From contig NZ_OMPU01000004.1 in the NCBI RefSeq assembly GCF_900313065.1, positions 199,474 to 263,473 of the forward strand: a stretch of 64,000 nt of DNA. The letters run 5' to 3'. The position numbers were made by a program, and so were the translations under genes. Shown in pieces: positions 54,714 to 62,405 of the stretch. The notes under the pieces are model-generated. The model did no database searches, was not told where the DNA came from, and saw only the letters and a list, made by a program, of their open reading frames with translations. Source of the stretch: Kiloniella sp. EL199 (lineage in GTDB: Bacteria > Pseudomonadota > Alphaproteobacteria > Kiloniellales > Kiloniellaceae). Within the stretch, counting starts at the first letter, position 1; the number at the start of each line of letters is the position of its first letter.

Positions 54714-55907
54714 CTATGGCATATATATCAATTGACGGGGCGAAGACCCAATAACGCGTCCCTCTTTATCAAAAGCACGCAATCGCCAGTCATAACTTTC
54801 ACCAGATGTCAGATTATCCAGTGAAAAAGCGGAAAGCTTAAGTTTTAAATCTTTCGCGGATACAACTTTCCCTGAAATCATTTTACTGTGGCCCGGATTA
54901 AATATTTCTACCTGATAGGCAAGAGCACCAGGAACATTTTCCCACGCAAAAACCGTATCCTGACTAACCCTTGCACCATTTCCGGGGCTTAGGGTTATCA
55001 GATTATCTTCTGGTCTGTTGGTTGTGCCTTCTAGAACAAAATACCTCAATACAGGAAGTTCAGCGATACCATCTGCATCTTCAACACTGAAGGTTAGTAA
55101 ATAGAGACCGTTCTTTGCTGTTGGCAAGGCCGGACTTACTATTCTGGTCCTGCCCTGTCCTGAGCTAACAACCTGTTGGCGGACAACTTGCAGGATACGC
55201 CCACGCGCATTGCCAAGACTTGCAGTGGGATCAATTATTCGCCACTCCCCTTTCAAAAGGCCGCTGCTGCGAAAATTGATCTCTGCAATAGCCCTTCTGG
55301 TATCGCCCTTTGCGATTACGTCTGTTCTGGCGTCATTATCAAAACGCAAATCAATACGATTAATGCTGAGCGCACCGCCTTGGCCCGTACCGGCAAAAAC
55401 CGAAAGCCTTGCTAAACCAGTTGTTTGAGTATCCGTAAAGGTTCTGGAAATTAAAACAGATCCTGCAGGAGCTTCAGCTATTTTTCTGGCCAAAGCCGGA
55501 GAAATAGAGAGAACTTCGCTAAAACGTAGTGTTTCACTTTGCGGAGGGCTCAGGGTTGACTGCTTAAGCAAAGTACCGCCAAGTGTGGCGACATTCGTAC
55601 CGTTAATTTGCAAAACGGCATTTGCTGAGCTAACAGGAACAGTTGACGGGCCGGTGGGCTCGAACCTTGTAACATTCCAGGTCAGCGACAAAGCAGACGC
55701 GCCTTTGACATTAACATTTGCACGTTGAGGCGTCACAGTAACCGAGCTCACATTGGCTTCGGCAACCATTGGCGCAGTTAGTCCTGCCCCGGATATGACA
55801 CCCGTGACCAGAACGGCCTTAATAGCGAAGCGAAAATGGTGCTTTAACACGCAAAACCATGTAGGCTTGATACTCTGTTTCATTTTGAGCACTGTCTGTG
55901 TTTCCAT
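54714..55907 (-). CDS. Secreted protein with Fn3-like C-terminal domain, unknown function
   Basis: A 397-residue exported protein. An unusually long N-terminal region ends in a signal peptide (hydrophobic about 28-45, cleavage near VAEAN). Residues 52 to about 300 form beta-rich domains I do not recognise; the last 100 residues look Fn3-like (FAWENVPGALAYQVEIFNPG, YDWRLRAFDKEGRVIG). The ATG has GGAGG 7 bases upstream and lies 89 bases inside the end of the barrel gene, read in another frame, an overlap that implies translational coupling. It precedes the sigma gene by 12 bases. It may be a surface or periplasmic partner of the barrel. Confidence 0.75.
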   Translation of the reverse strand: METQTVLKMKQSIKPTWFCVLKHHFRFAIKAVLVTGVISGAGLTAPMVAEANVSSVTVTPQRANVNVKGASALSLTWNVTRFEPTGPSTVPVSSANAVLQINGTNVATLGGTLLKQSTLSPPQSETLRFSEVLSISPALARKIAEAPAGSVLISRTFTDTQTTGLARLSVFAGTGQGGALSINRIDLRFDNDARTDVIAKGDTRRAIAEINFRSSGLLKGEWRIIDPTASLGNARGRILQVVRQQVVSSGQGRTRIVSPALPTAKNGLYLLTFSVEDADGIAELPVLRYFVLEGTTNRPEDNLITLSPGNGARVSQDTVFAWENVPGALAYQVEIFNPGHSKMISGKVVSAKDLKLKLSAFSLDNLTSGESYDWRLRAFDKEGRVIGSSPRQLIYMP

Positions 55908-57882
55908 TGAATTCCTCCATTGATCCTCTCAAGGCCAATGCCAAACCTGGGCGATTGGTGCGAGGTTGAAGGAAGGTCCATTCTACCTCGCTATTAACGA
56001 TATGACTATCAGATGAGTCGCCGCTACCGTTCGCAAGGTTCAAATTATAATCAAAATTCAAGTCAACTTTATCCGGAACAAGCTCTGCTGTTGCCCCCAG
56101 ATAAAGGTTTGTACTAAAGCTGTTTTTATCTGTATCAAGATCCTCAAACACACCGAATTGCGTACCGCCATTAACATCCAGCCGATCAGAAACAATCCAA
56201 CCTACGTTAAAACCTGTCAGGTTGTTAACCGTATCACTTGATACATTGGTATAATCATCAAAACGGGAATAGCTATGGGATGCGGACCAGTACCAGTCAT
56301 CATAGTTAGCCCCACCGCCCAGTGTAATAGAAGAAGACAGATTATCCGTATCCCCTCCTCCGTAACCAGCTGGCGTTTTCACACGCCCCAGACTGGCAAG
56401 ATAACTGTTCATAAAAATATAGGGTGTCCCCAGCCATTCCGTCGATCCAGTTTGCTGATCAAAGGAATAATTCAGACCAAAATCAATACTCTTCAAACGA
56501 TCTGTTGGAACGTTGGCGAGATCATCAACATTGTTGGTTTCATGAAGCGCGTATATATTCGCCGATAAAGCCCCCCAATAAAGGTTGGTATAGGCAGAAT
56601 AAGCGTCACGATCAGAAACCAGTCCCGGATTTGCCAAGCTTTCAAAGAAAGTATCAACGCGATCATACCCAAAACCGACATCAATATTCAATACGTCATC
56701 CCATATAACGGGAGCTTCTTCAAACAAGCCGTGTTCTACCAATAAAGAAACAGCATCACTACCATCTTTTGGGGCATCGCCATTATCACCGTCCAGATCA
56801 AACAGAGCGTGCGCATACTGTGCTTTTAAACGGGTTCTGTTTTGCCCAAAGCTTTTCTCCAGGCCTACCCCCCAACCAGAACCGGAAGCGACACTATCCA
56901 GATCGGAAAGGCCAATACCGCTGCCCTCGCCCTGACCATCATAATAGGTGCCGGTTAGTTTCAACGCATCCACATCTGTTGAAAAAGGCTTTACCGCCAA
57001 ACTAACGCCTTTCAGACGGTTGTCTGTGTTGTTAAGGCCTGACAGATCCGCAGCACCAGAAACGGATTCAGTCCCAAAAGCAAAACCTTGTGCTTCGATC
57101 CTGCTGTCACTTGTACCAAGCCGTGCGGAAGCCCCACGACGATAAAAATCAGAAACAAGAAGTGTTTCCAACCCGGTATCATGATGGCCGAGTGAAAAAC
57201 CACCGGCTAGGGTATCGCCCTGATATTCGGCGTTTATATCGTATTCGCCTAAATCAACAGCACGTTCGGTCTGGGCAAAATCAACATCACTTTGCACAAG
57301 GTAATTTGCATGACCATCAACGGTCCACTTCCCGGCAGCAAAGCCCGTGTTGATATCACCACTTCCCGATAGCGTTGAACGATTGGTGTCATGCCCAATA
57401 TTTTGTTGTACAACACGCCGACTGAATTCGGTTAAGGTATCAGCGCGAAAATAAGCAGAGCGAAGCAAACGTTCTGCCATTTCAATTTCCGGGGTATTTT
57501 CATTCAGATCAGAAACATTACCAACAGGCGCCGCGCCGTTACCATTAATGCGAAAAGTCCATTGTTGCCGAACCTCTGATGTACCATCAGGGTTTAGTGT
57601 TACCAATTTCAGTGTGTGCTCGTTTCCATCAAGGGCTTGAAGAGGCCTATAGATAAAATCCACCCCATCAAGCGAAAGCAATGATGTAATATCAATACCA
57701 TCCAGCTCTACACCAAGTTGGGTTAAGGTTATGACATCTAGGTCATCAGGAAGATCGATTACTATTTCTGCATCAGGCGCATCAGGCGGTGTAAAATTTG
57801 CGGTCCAATCAGCCAGACTTGGTGCAACAGATAAAAACGGCAAAACCATTGCCGCTATCAGAGTACCAAAACCGTACCGCAT
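55819..57882 (-). CDS. Outer-membrane beta-barrel protein, unknown function
   Basis: A 687-residue protein. A signal peptide spans about 1-27 (ends SLADW). An Fn3-like periplasmic segment follows (about 30-120), then a large barrel with alternating residues (about 150-687), rich in glycine, aspartate and tyrosine, such as YDINAEYQGDTLAGGFSLGHH. The chain ends APFSLRY, with the terminal aromatic residue typical of outer-membrane proteins. No TonB plug or SusD-like domain is seen. A TTG 14 codons upstream is rejected because the ATG begins a perfect signal peptide. It heads the sigma operon. It could be a pore, an exporter or a receptor; I cannot tell. Confidence 0.75.
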   Translation of the reverse strand: MRYGFGTLIAAMVLPFLSVAPSLADWTANFTPPDAPDAEIVIDLPDDLDVITLTQLGVELDGIDITSLLSLDGVDFIYRPLQALDGNEHTLKLVTLNPDGTSEVRQQWTFRINGNGAAPVGNVSDLNENTPEIEMAERLLRSAYFRADTLTEFSRRVVQQNIGHDTNRSTLSGSGDINTGFAAGKWTVDGHANYLVQSDVDFAQTERAVDLGEYDINAEYQGDTLAGGFSLGHHDTGLETLLVSDFYRRGASARLGTSDSRIEAQGFAFGTESVSGAADLSGLNNTDNRLKGVSLAVKPFSTDVDALKLTGTYYDGQGEGSGIGLSDLDSVASGSGWGVGLEKSFGQNRTRLKAQYAHALFDLDGDNGDAPKDGSDAVSLLVEHGLFEEAPVIWDDVLNIDVGFGYDRVDTFFESLANPGLVSDRDAYSAYTNLYWGALSANIYALHETNNVDDLANVPTDRLKSIDFGLNYSFDQQTGSTEWLGTPYIFMNSYLASLGRVKTPAGYGGGDTDNLSSSITLGGGANYDDWYWSASHSYSRFDDYTNVSSDTVNNLTGFNVGWIVSDRLDVNGGTQFGVFEDLDTDKNSFSTNLYLGATAELVPDKVDLNFDYNLNLANGSGDSSDSHIVNSEVEWTFLQPRTNRPGLALALRGSMEEFNGNTDSAQNETEYQAYMVLRVKAPFSLRY

Positions 57883-57990
57883 CTTTTTTCTCGTCTTCAA
57901 ATGCACGCCCAAACATTCCCCCAAGGCAGACTTCGTACAATTTACACCAAAATACTATAGAAATCAGTATTTTGAACAATCATCCAAAGT

Positions 57991-58006
57991 GTATCAATTG
58001 TATCAA
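57991..58006 (-). promoter_or_regulatory. Shared 16-base motif upstream of the barrel operon
   Basis: Minus-strand TTGATACAATTGATAC contains a 9-base direct repeat (ATTGATACA) and lies about 110 bases before the barrel ATG. The same motif with one change occurs upstream of the secreted-protein gene (59675-59690). Candidate promoter element or activator site. Confidence 0.5.
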
Positions 58007-58086
58007 TTAAAGATGAACTGTTTCTTTAAACAAAAAAGTATAGCAGAGCCATGTCTCAGACTCTGCCATACTCAATCCATTTACAT

Positions 58087-59442
58087 TTATTGTGGTGTCT
58101 GAATTTTCAGACGTTTCGGTCTTTCTGTTTCTTGTGTTGCCTTACCAAGGGGCGCTCTTTGTGGTTTTTTCTGCAGAGTACCGCGTGCATCCGGCATCGT
58201 ATCACCGCCCTGATTTTGATAACCGCCAAGTTTGGCGCCACTACCATTCACAGCTACCTGAGGCGTACAGCGATGCTTGAATGTTGCAGAACCAAACTCT
58301 TTCCAGGGACCGTAACTATCACTGTTCTGATTTTTGACCTGCGCTTGAATAGTCAGTGCATGTTCGTAGGTTTTATTAATCATTTTCCACCACTTGAATT
58401 GGTGATGATTATACATTTTATCAATCAGGGGATAATCGAAATCGAAGTGCCTGTTAATCTGGCTTTCAGAATCATAGCTGCCTAGATACACATTAGGAAG
58501 CACGAAGTTTCCTTCACTGTTTTTTACACCAATTTTAAAACGGACAGTTCCTTTACCTGCTCCCTTATAGTTCACACGGATTTTAGGATCAGGCGTGCCT
58601 TCGGTACATTTCCCGATGTGATGCGGCATGTTGGGTTGGAATGTTGCCTGATTCAAAAGCAAAGACTGATTATTATTGTATTGTGGGTTATTACCCATCT
58701 GTCCCACTTGTGCATTTAAAAGAGGCTTATCCGTAAGCGTGGGATCTCCCTTATACTTCACTTGTATGGTGAAGTTTTTCGTTTCAAAGCCTGCTTTATA
58801 TGTGTACTGACCAAAATTCTTTAATTCTTTATTACACCACCCAGCAAGAGAGACAGGCCTTTGCAACACGACTTCCTGATCATTTTTATAAAAATCAACC
58901 TTGGACCCTCCTCCTTGTAGATGAGATTGTAATTTTTTATTGATCTCTTCCAATGGATTAACACGAATGGCCGGGTGACCATTTTTTATTTGATTTAAAG
59001 GGACAGTAAAGATTTGTTTACCACCACCAGCGCTTTCCGTAAGCCATTTCCCTAAACCAATTCTGTATTTATAACTAACTAGTATATCACTTTTATAAAG
59101 ACTTGATCCTTCATTGATTTTATCAGCGGCCATACCGAGAGGGCCAAAATGAATATTTGCATTACTAAAATTGATCTTTTTATCATCGCCACACTGAACA
59201 AAGCCATCAGCTTCGATCTCAATCGATGACTCTTGAACCTGTAAATTAACGTTGTTTACAGACTTACTTCCTGAAGTATTTTTTACATTAATAACTGCTG
59301 CATACCCGGGAAAACTTAAATCAACATTCTGTACATACTCAGAATTTCCGCTGGATGCAGCAAAAGCAGCATTAGAAGCCATTGCACTCGCCCCGAGTGC
59401 AACTGCACTTGCGCCTAGAAGTATTTTTTTAAATCTATTCAT
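58087..59442 (-). CDS. Large secreted protein of unknown function
   Basis: A 451-residue exported protein I do not recognise. The ATG at 59442 has AGGAG 6 bases upstream and begins a signal peptide (about 1-28, ending AAFAASS); an ATG seven codons earlier is less likely. The mature chain starts with a beta-rich section (EYVQNVDLSFPGYAAVINVKNTSG), has six or so cysteines that could pair, and ends with a low-complexity, proline- and lysine-rich tail. It stands upstream of the barrel operon in the same direction, 204 bases away, and shares its upstream motif, so it may be co-regulated and work at the same surface. Confidence 0.7.
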   Translation of the reverse strand: MNRFKKILLGASAVALGASAMASNAAFAASSGNSEYVQNVDLSFPGYAAVINVKNTSGSKSVNNVNLQVQESSIEIEADGFVQCGDDKKINFSNANIHFGPLGMAADKINEGSSLYKSDILVSYKYRIGLGKWLTESAGGGKQIFTVPLNQIKNGHPAIRVNPLEEINKKLQSHLQGGGSKVDFYKNDQEVVLQRPVSLAGWCNKELKNFGQYTYKAGFETKNFTIQVKYKGDPTLTDKPLLNAQVGQMGNNPQYNNNQSLLLNQATFQPNMPHHIGKCTEGTPDPKIRVNYKGAGKGTVRFKIGVKNSEGNFVLPNVYLGSYDSESQINRHFDFDYPLIDKMYNHHQFKWWKMINKTYEHALTIQAQVKNQNSDSYGPWKEFGSATFKHRCTPQVAVNGSGAKLGGYQNQGGDTMPDARGTLQKKPQRAPLGKATQETERPKRLKIQTPQ

Positions 59443-59590
59443 TTTGATCTCCTGCTTTATCAATCTACGTTTTCGAGCAACGCAATGTTGTCGTTACAGG
59501 GTCTGACGGTATGAAAACGGGAAAGGTTCAAAATGAATTACAAAAAATTTCAGATAATGATTTTATATGTATCTGATTGTTCCCAAGACA

Positions 59591-59635
59591 GACGCCCTGA
59601 CACTCGGGACAAATAATCCAAAGTATCAGGGCGTC
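59591..59635. repeat. Long-loop inverted repeat upstream of the secreted-protein gene
   Basis: GACGCCCTGA and TCAGGGCGTC form a perfect 10-base inverted repeat with a 25-base loop. It is in the spacer between the VOC gene and the secreted-protein gene and could terminate the VOC transcript or control the secreted gene. Confidence 0.55.
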
Positions 59636-59674
59636 ATTATCATCGATAACTTTATCAATTATATTTCAGTGAAG

Positions 59675-59690
59675 GTATCTATTGTATCAA
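59675..59690 (-). promoter_or_regulatory. Second copy of the shared 16-base motif
   Basis: Minus-strand TTGATACAATAGATAC differs at one base from the copy at 57991-58006. It lies about 230 bases before the secreted-protein start. Confidence 0.45.
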
Positions 59691-59711
59691 ACAGATAGCT
59701 TTCAAGACCAA

Positions 59712-60113
59712 TCAAGCCCCCATAGGTGTGCAGATTTCAATAAGTGTCCCGGCTGTATCACGTAAATAGGCGACTGTCTGTCCCCATGGTTTCTCATGCG
59801 GAGCTGAAATTGCGACAGCACCAGCCTTTATTGCATCATCCCATTTTTGATGAATTTGATCAGTCACAAAGACCATCGTTTGGCCAAATGGCAGATTGCT
59901 GACTGCTAGTTTCTGATAATCTCCCTTGAGGCTATCCTTGCCCATTATATGGGAAGCAACACCAAGAATGGCGCCTTCAGTTTCAAGCTCTCCATAGAGC
60001 AAAGCGTCATGCTCTTTGTATTCCATACGAACTTTCAAATCAAAAGCCTGTTGATAAAAATTCAAAATTTCCTGAACGTCATCGACATAAATCACAACAA
60101 ATCCAAGTTTCAT
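59712..60113 (-). CDS. Small VOC-superfamily protein
   Basis: A 133-residue single-domain protein of the glyoxalase/bleomycin-resistance fold. It begins KLGFVVIYVDDVQEILNFYQQAFDLKVRM and ends YLRDTAGTLIEICTPMG, with the C-terminal glutamate in the usual metal-ligand place. The first metal histidine of classical glyoxalases is not obvious (a valine-tyrosine stretch stands there), so it may be a binding protein rather than a metalloenzyme. A GAGGGGA site precedes the ATG. Function unknown. Confidence 0.78.
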   Translation of the reverse strand: MKLGFVVIYVDDVQEILNFYQQAFDLKVRMEYKEHDALLYGELETEGAILGVASHIMGKDSLKGDYQKLAVSNLPFGQTMVFVTDQIHQKWDDAIKAGAVAISAPHEKPWGQTVAYLRDTAGTLIEICTPMGA

Positions 60114-60286
60114 AATAATCCCCTCTGCTCAAATTGATTCACTGAATTCTTACCTGCAAGCCTCTACGTCGTTTAAACATGTTATACGGTTCAAAAAAAT
60201 AAATCTCTTTTGCAAAAATATTTTTGAACTATTCAAGGTATGCCTACGACGAAACTTTTGTAACAGCAAAAACAGGAGTTCTGAGA

Positions 60287-60493
60287 ATGTATATTCACCA
60301 CCCAAAAAAAGAAGACCAAAAGAATGGTTTCGTTGATTTTTCAGACTTATTTGACGACATCGTTCCTTTCTATGAAATCAATAAAAACAAACAGCCCTAT
60401 ATAGAAAACAGACATCATCTTCTTGATGGAAAGACACAGCAGTATCTATCAAACAGTATAATTGATATTCACGAGTCACCAATTAAGCTGTAA
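60287..60493 (+). CDS. Small hypothetical protein (68 residues)
   Basis: A 68-residue soluble, charged protein starting MYIHHPKKEDQKNGFVDFSD. AGGAG lies 8 bases before this ATG, which favours it over a TTG 21 codons earlier. No family, membrane segment or signal peptide is seen. It is divergent from the VOC gene and 35 bases before a secreted protein on the same strand, with which it may share a transcript. The assignment as a real gene rests on the ribosome site and position. Confidence 0.5.
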   Translation: MYIHHPKKEDQKNGFVDFSDLFDDIVPFYEINKNKQPYIENRHHLLDGKTQQYLSNSIIDIHESPIKL

Positions 60494-60528
60494 ACTTTCG
60501 AACAGAACGCATGAAAAAAGGCTTACCC

Positions 60529-61062
60529 ATGTTGAAGAAAACACTTTTTGGCATTTCATTCTCAGTTTTGGGAGCATTCTTTACTCTTGCCCCCAATGTA
60601 TTGGCAAACGAACAAAAACCTGCCCTAAAAGATTTCAGTAAAACATGCGAAACCAGCAGATACGTGCAACCGATTGGCGAGTTTTCCGTTGATGTTTATT
60701 GTGACGACGCTCTCGGCACAAATATCTCTGTTGTGAAGTTGAAGTTTGACGCCCCTATGGTTGGTCCTTACACCTTAACAAAAAGAACCTGGCAAGGAGG
60801 AGACTGGGCTTTCTCTATTACCAGTTTCATGTGGGGAACAGATAAAAAATCTCTTTATGTTGCAACAGAGGGATATAATGGTTCAGGCAAAGCCTATTAC
60901 CTAAATGTCGAGACACAAACCAGTCATGAGATATGGTCAATGTCGCCCGGAGATTGCGGAAGCATATTAAAGGGGATGGATAAGAAAAACATTATCCTAG
61001 AGAATGTTCCTTGCTCAGGAAATAAAGCTCAAGAGATTAAACTACCCATTCCAGCGAATTAA
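60529..61062 (+). CDS. Secreted hypothetical protein (177 residues)
   Basis: An exported protein with a signal peptide (about 1-27, ending NVLANEQ). The mature part has three or four cysteines and a beta-rich pattern (SVDVYCDDALGTNISVVKLKF, SLYVATEGYNGSGKAYYLNVE) but no domain I can name. AAGG lies 8 bases before the ATG at 60529; an ATG six codons earlier has no site. It converges on the lipoprotein gene. Confidence 0.65.
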   Translation: MLKKTLFGISFSVLGAFFTLAPNVLANEQKPALKDFSKTCETSRYVQPIGEFSVDVYCDDALGTNISVVKLKFDAPMVGPYTLTKRTWQGGDWAFSITSFMWGTDKKSLYVATEGYNGSGKAYYLNVETQTSHEIWSMSPGDCGSILKGMDKKNIILENVPCSGNKAQEIKLPIPAN

Positions 61063-61092
61063 TGTATCTGTCTATCTCATTAGCAAACAAAA

Positions 61093-61704
61093 TCACCGAT
61101 AAAACCCGAATATTCGCCAAAAATTCATCCAGCTATAGATGAAACCGCCCTGGTCTAATGGCCAGGACTTGAGGCGAAGAACAAGTTTGTTTTGTTGTTC
61201 ACTACCATCAGGAAACAACATCGTTGTAACAACTGAAGCTTTTGCATCTTCATCCTTGGATTGAATGATATACGCTCCCTCGCCGTAGAAATCTGCGACA
61301 TATCTTTCAGATGAGATTTTATTCAAAACAAGTTTATCAGCTCCATCAGGCAAGATAGCATTAACTTCCCAATCTTTCGTATAAACAGATACGTCACTAA
61401 TTGTAACCTTTTCGGGGATATCAGGCATACCATCCCCGATACTCACATGGAGCTTAAACACAAGCTTCTGTCCCGTTCCAGTAAGATCAGTGGCACCTGT
61501 TTTTTCCGATATCTCCATATCATTCACAGCAATAAAATCTATTGCCAGAGATTTGGCAAAACTAGCGTACTGTTCACCCTTATAGTGATAGCCAGGTTGC
61601 TCACTTTCTCCGCAACCAAACAGACTGGTAAAAACCAAAACAGGCACAAGTTTCTTCAAGTATGATTTTTTTGGTACGTAGCTTTTTCTATGATCCGAAC
61701 ACAT
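61093..61704 (-). CDS. Lipoprotein of unknown function, FixH/YtkA-like C-terminal half
   Basis: A 203-residue protein with a lipobox near the N-terminus (TSLFGC, cysteine at about residue 31), so it is probably lipid-anchored. The C-terminal half (about 80-185) is beta-rich, with LVFKLHVSIGDGMPDIPEKVTI and ERYVADFYGEGAYIIQ, faintly like FixH/YtkA modules; this is a guess. The ATG overlaps the end of the response-regulator gene by 17 bases, so it is likely part of the two-component operon and might sense or transmit the signal. The C-terminal 20 residues are rich in tryptophan and phenylalanine. Confidence 0.65.
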   Translation of the reverse strand: MCSDHRKSYVPKKSYLKKLVPVLVFTSLFGCGESEQPGYHYKGEQYASFAKSLAIDFIAVNDMEISEKTGATDLTGTGQKLVFKLHVSIGDGMPDIPEKVTISDVSVYTKDWEVNAILPDGADKLVLNKISSERYVADFYGEGAYIIQSKDEDAKASVVTTMLFPDGSEQQNKLVLRLKSWPLDQGGFIYSWMNFWRIFGFYR

Positions 61705-62398
61705 AACCGATGCCTCTTACTGTGCGAATGATTTCAGGTTTTGTCGGGTTCGTTTCAATCTTTCGACGAAGACGAGAAATACGAAGATCAATAGATCGAT
61801 CAAACGGTTCCCACCCTCTGTCATGCGCTTGTTCCAATAGCTGATCACGATTTAAAACACGTCCTGCGTTTTCAGAAAAAACACGCAAGAGGCTAAATTC
61901 CATAGCTGTTATGGCAATTTCATTATTTTCAACATCAAAAAGCTGTGCACTATCAAGATCAAGTCGGCATAAACCAAATTGCACAGATCCTTTTGTTTTT
62001 GGTGACGTTTGCTCTGCGAGCGCGCCAGGCCTTCGTCGTAAAGCTGCCTTTATTCTTGCCTCTAGCTCGCGTAAATCAACTGGCTTGGCAAGGTAATCAT
62101 CCGCCCCCATTTCCAACCCAACAATTCGATCTACAACTTCTGATGCAGCAGTCAGCATAATGACGGGTACATCAGAGTTATTTCGTAGATTACGAAGAGC
62201 AGTCAAACCGTCTTCGCCGGGCATATTAATGTCCAGAATGACTAAATCAGGGGAATGCCTTTCTGACGCTTCGTGCATAGTTTTAGCACCAGCAGATTCA
62301 ATAATTTCATAGCCACGATCATTTAAATATTCAGCAACCATTTCACGTAAATGTGGTTCATCATCGCAGACAATAATTTTGTAACCATTTGCACTCAT
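61688..62398 (-). CDS. OmpR-family response regulator
   Basis: A 236-residue regulator with a complete receiver (acidic pair in VCDDEPHLRE, acceptor in LVILDINMPGEDG, T in IMLTAASE, K in YLAKPVD) and a winged-helix DNA-binding domain (about 140-235; FDRSIDLRISRLRRKIE and IIRTVRGIGYVFG). It starts 7 bases after the stop of the hybrid kinase, so it is the probable partner of that kinase. Its targets are not known. Confidence 0.92.
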   Translation of the reverse strand: MSANGYKIIVCDDEPHLREMVAEYLNDRGYEIIESAGAKTMHEASERHSPDLVILDINMPGEDGLTALRNLRNNSDVPVIMLTAASEVVDRIVGLEMGADDYLAKPVDLRELEARIKAALRRRPGALAEQTSPKTKGSVQFGLCRLDLDSAQLFDVENNEIAITAMEFSLLRVFSENAGRVLNRDQLLEQAHDRGWEPFDRSIDLRISRLRRKIETNPTKPEIIRTVRGIGYVFGS

Positions 62399-62405
62399 GT
62401 AAAAA

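Noticed and set aside
54714-55907. FecR-type sensor as the identity of the Fn3-like protein
   Set aside because: A FecR domain is not visible, and a separate typical anti-sigma factor is encoded next to the sigma gene.
57883-58086. Assignment of ECF -35 and -10 boxes in the barrel promoter
   Set aside because: Several TTGATA-like hexamers allow different 17-base spacings and no known ECF consensus fits clearly, so only the shared motif is reported.
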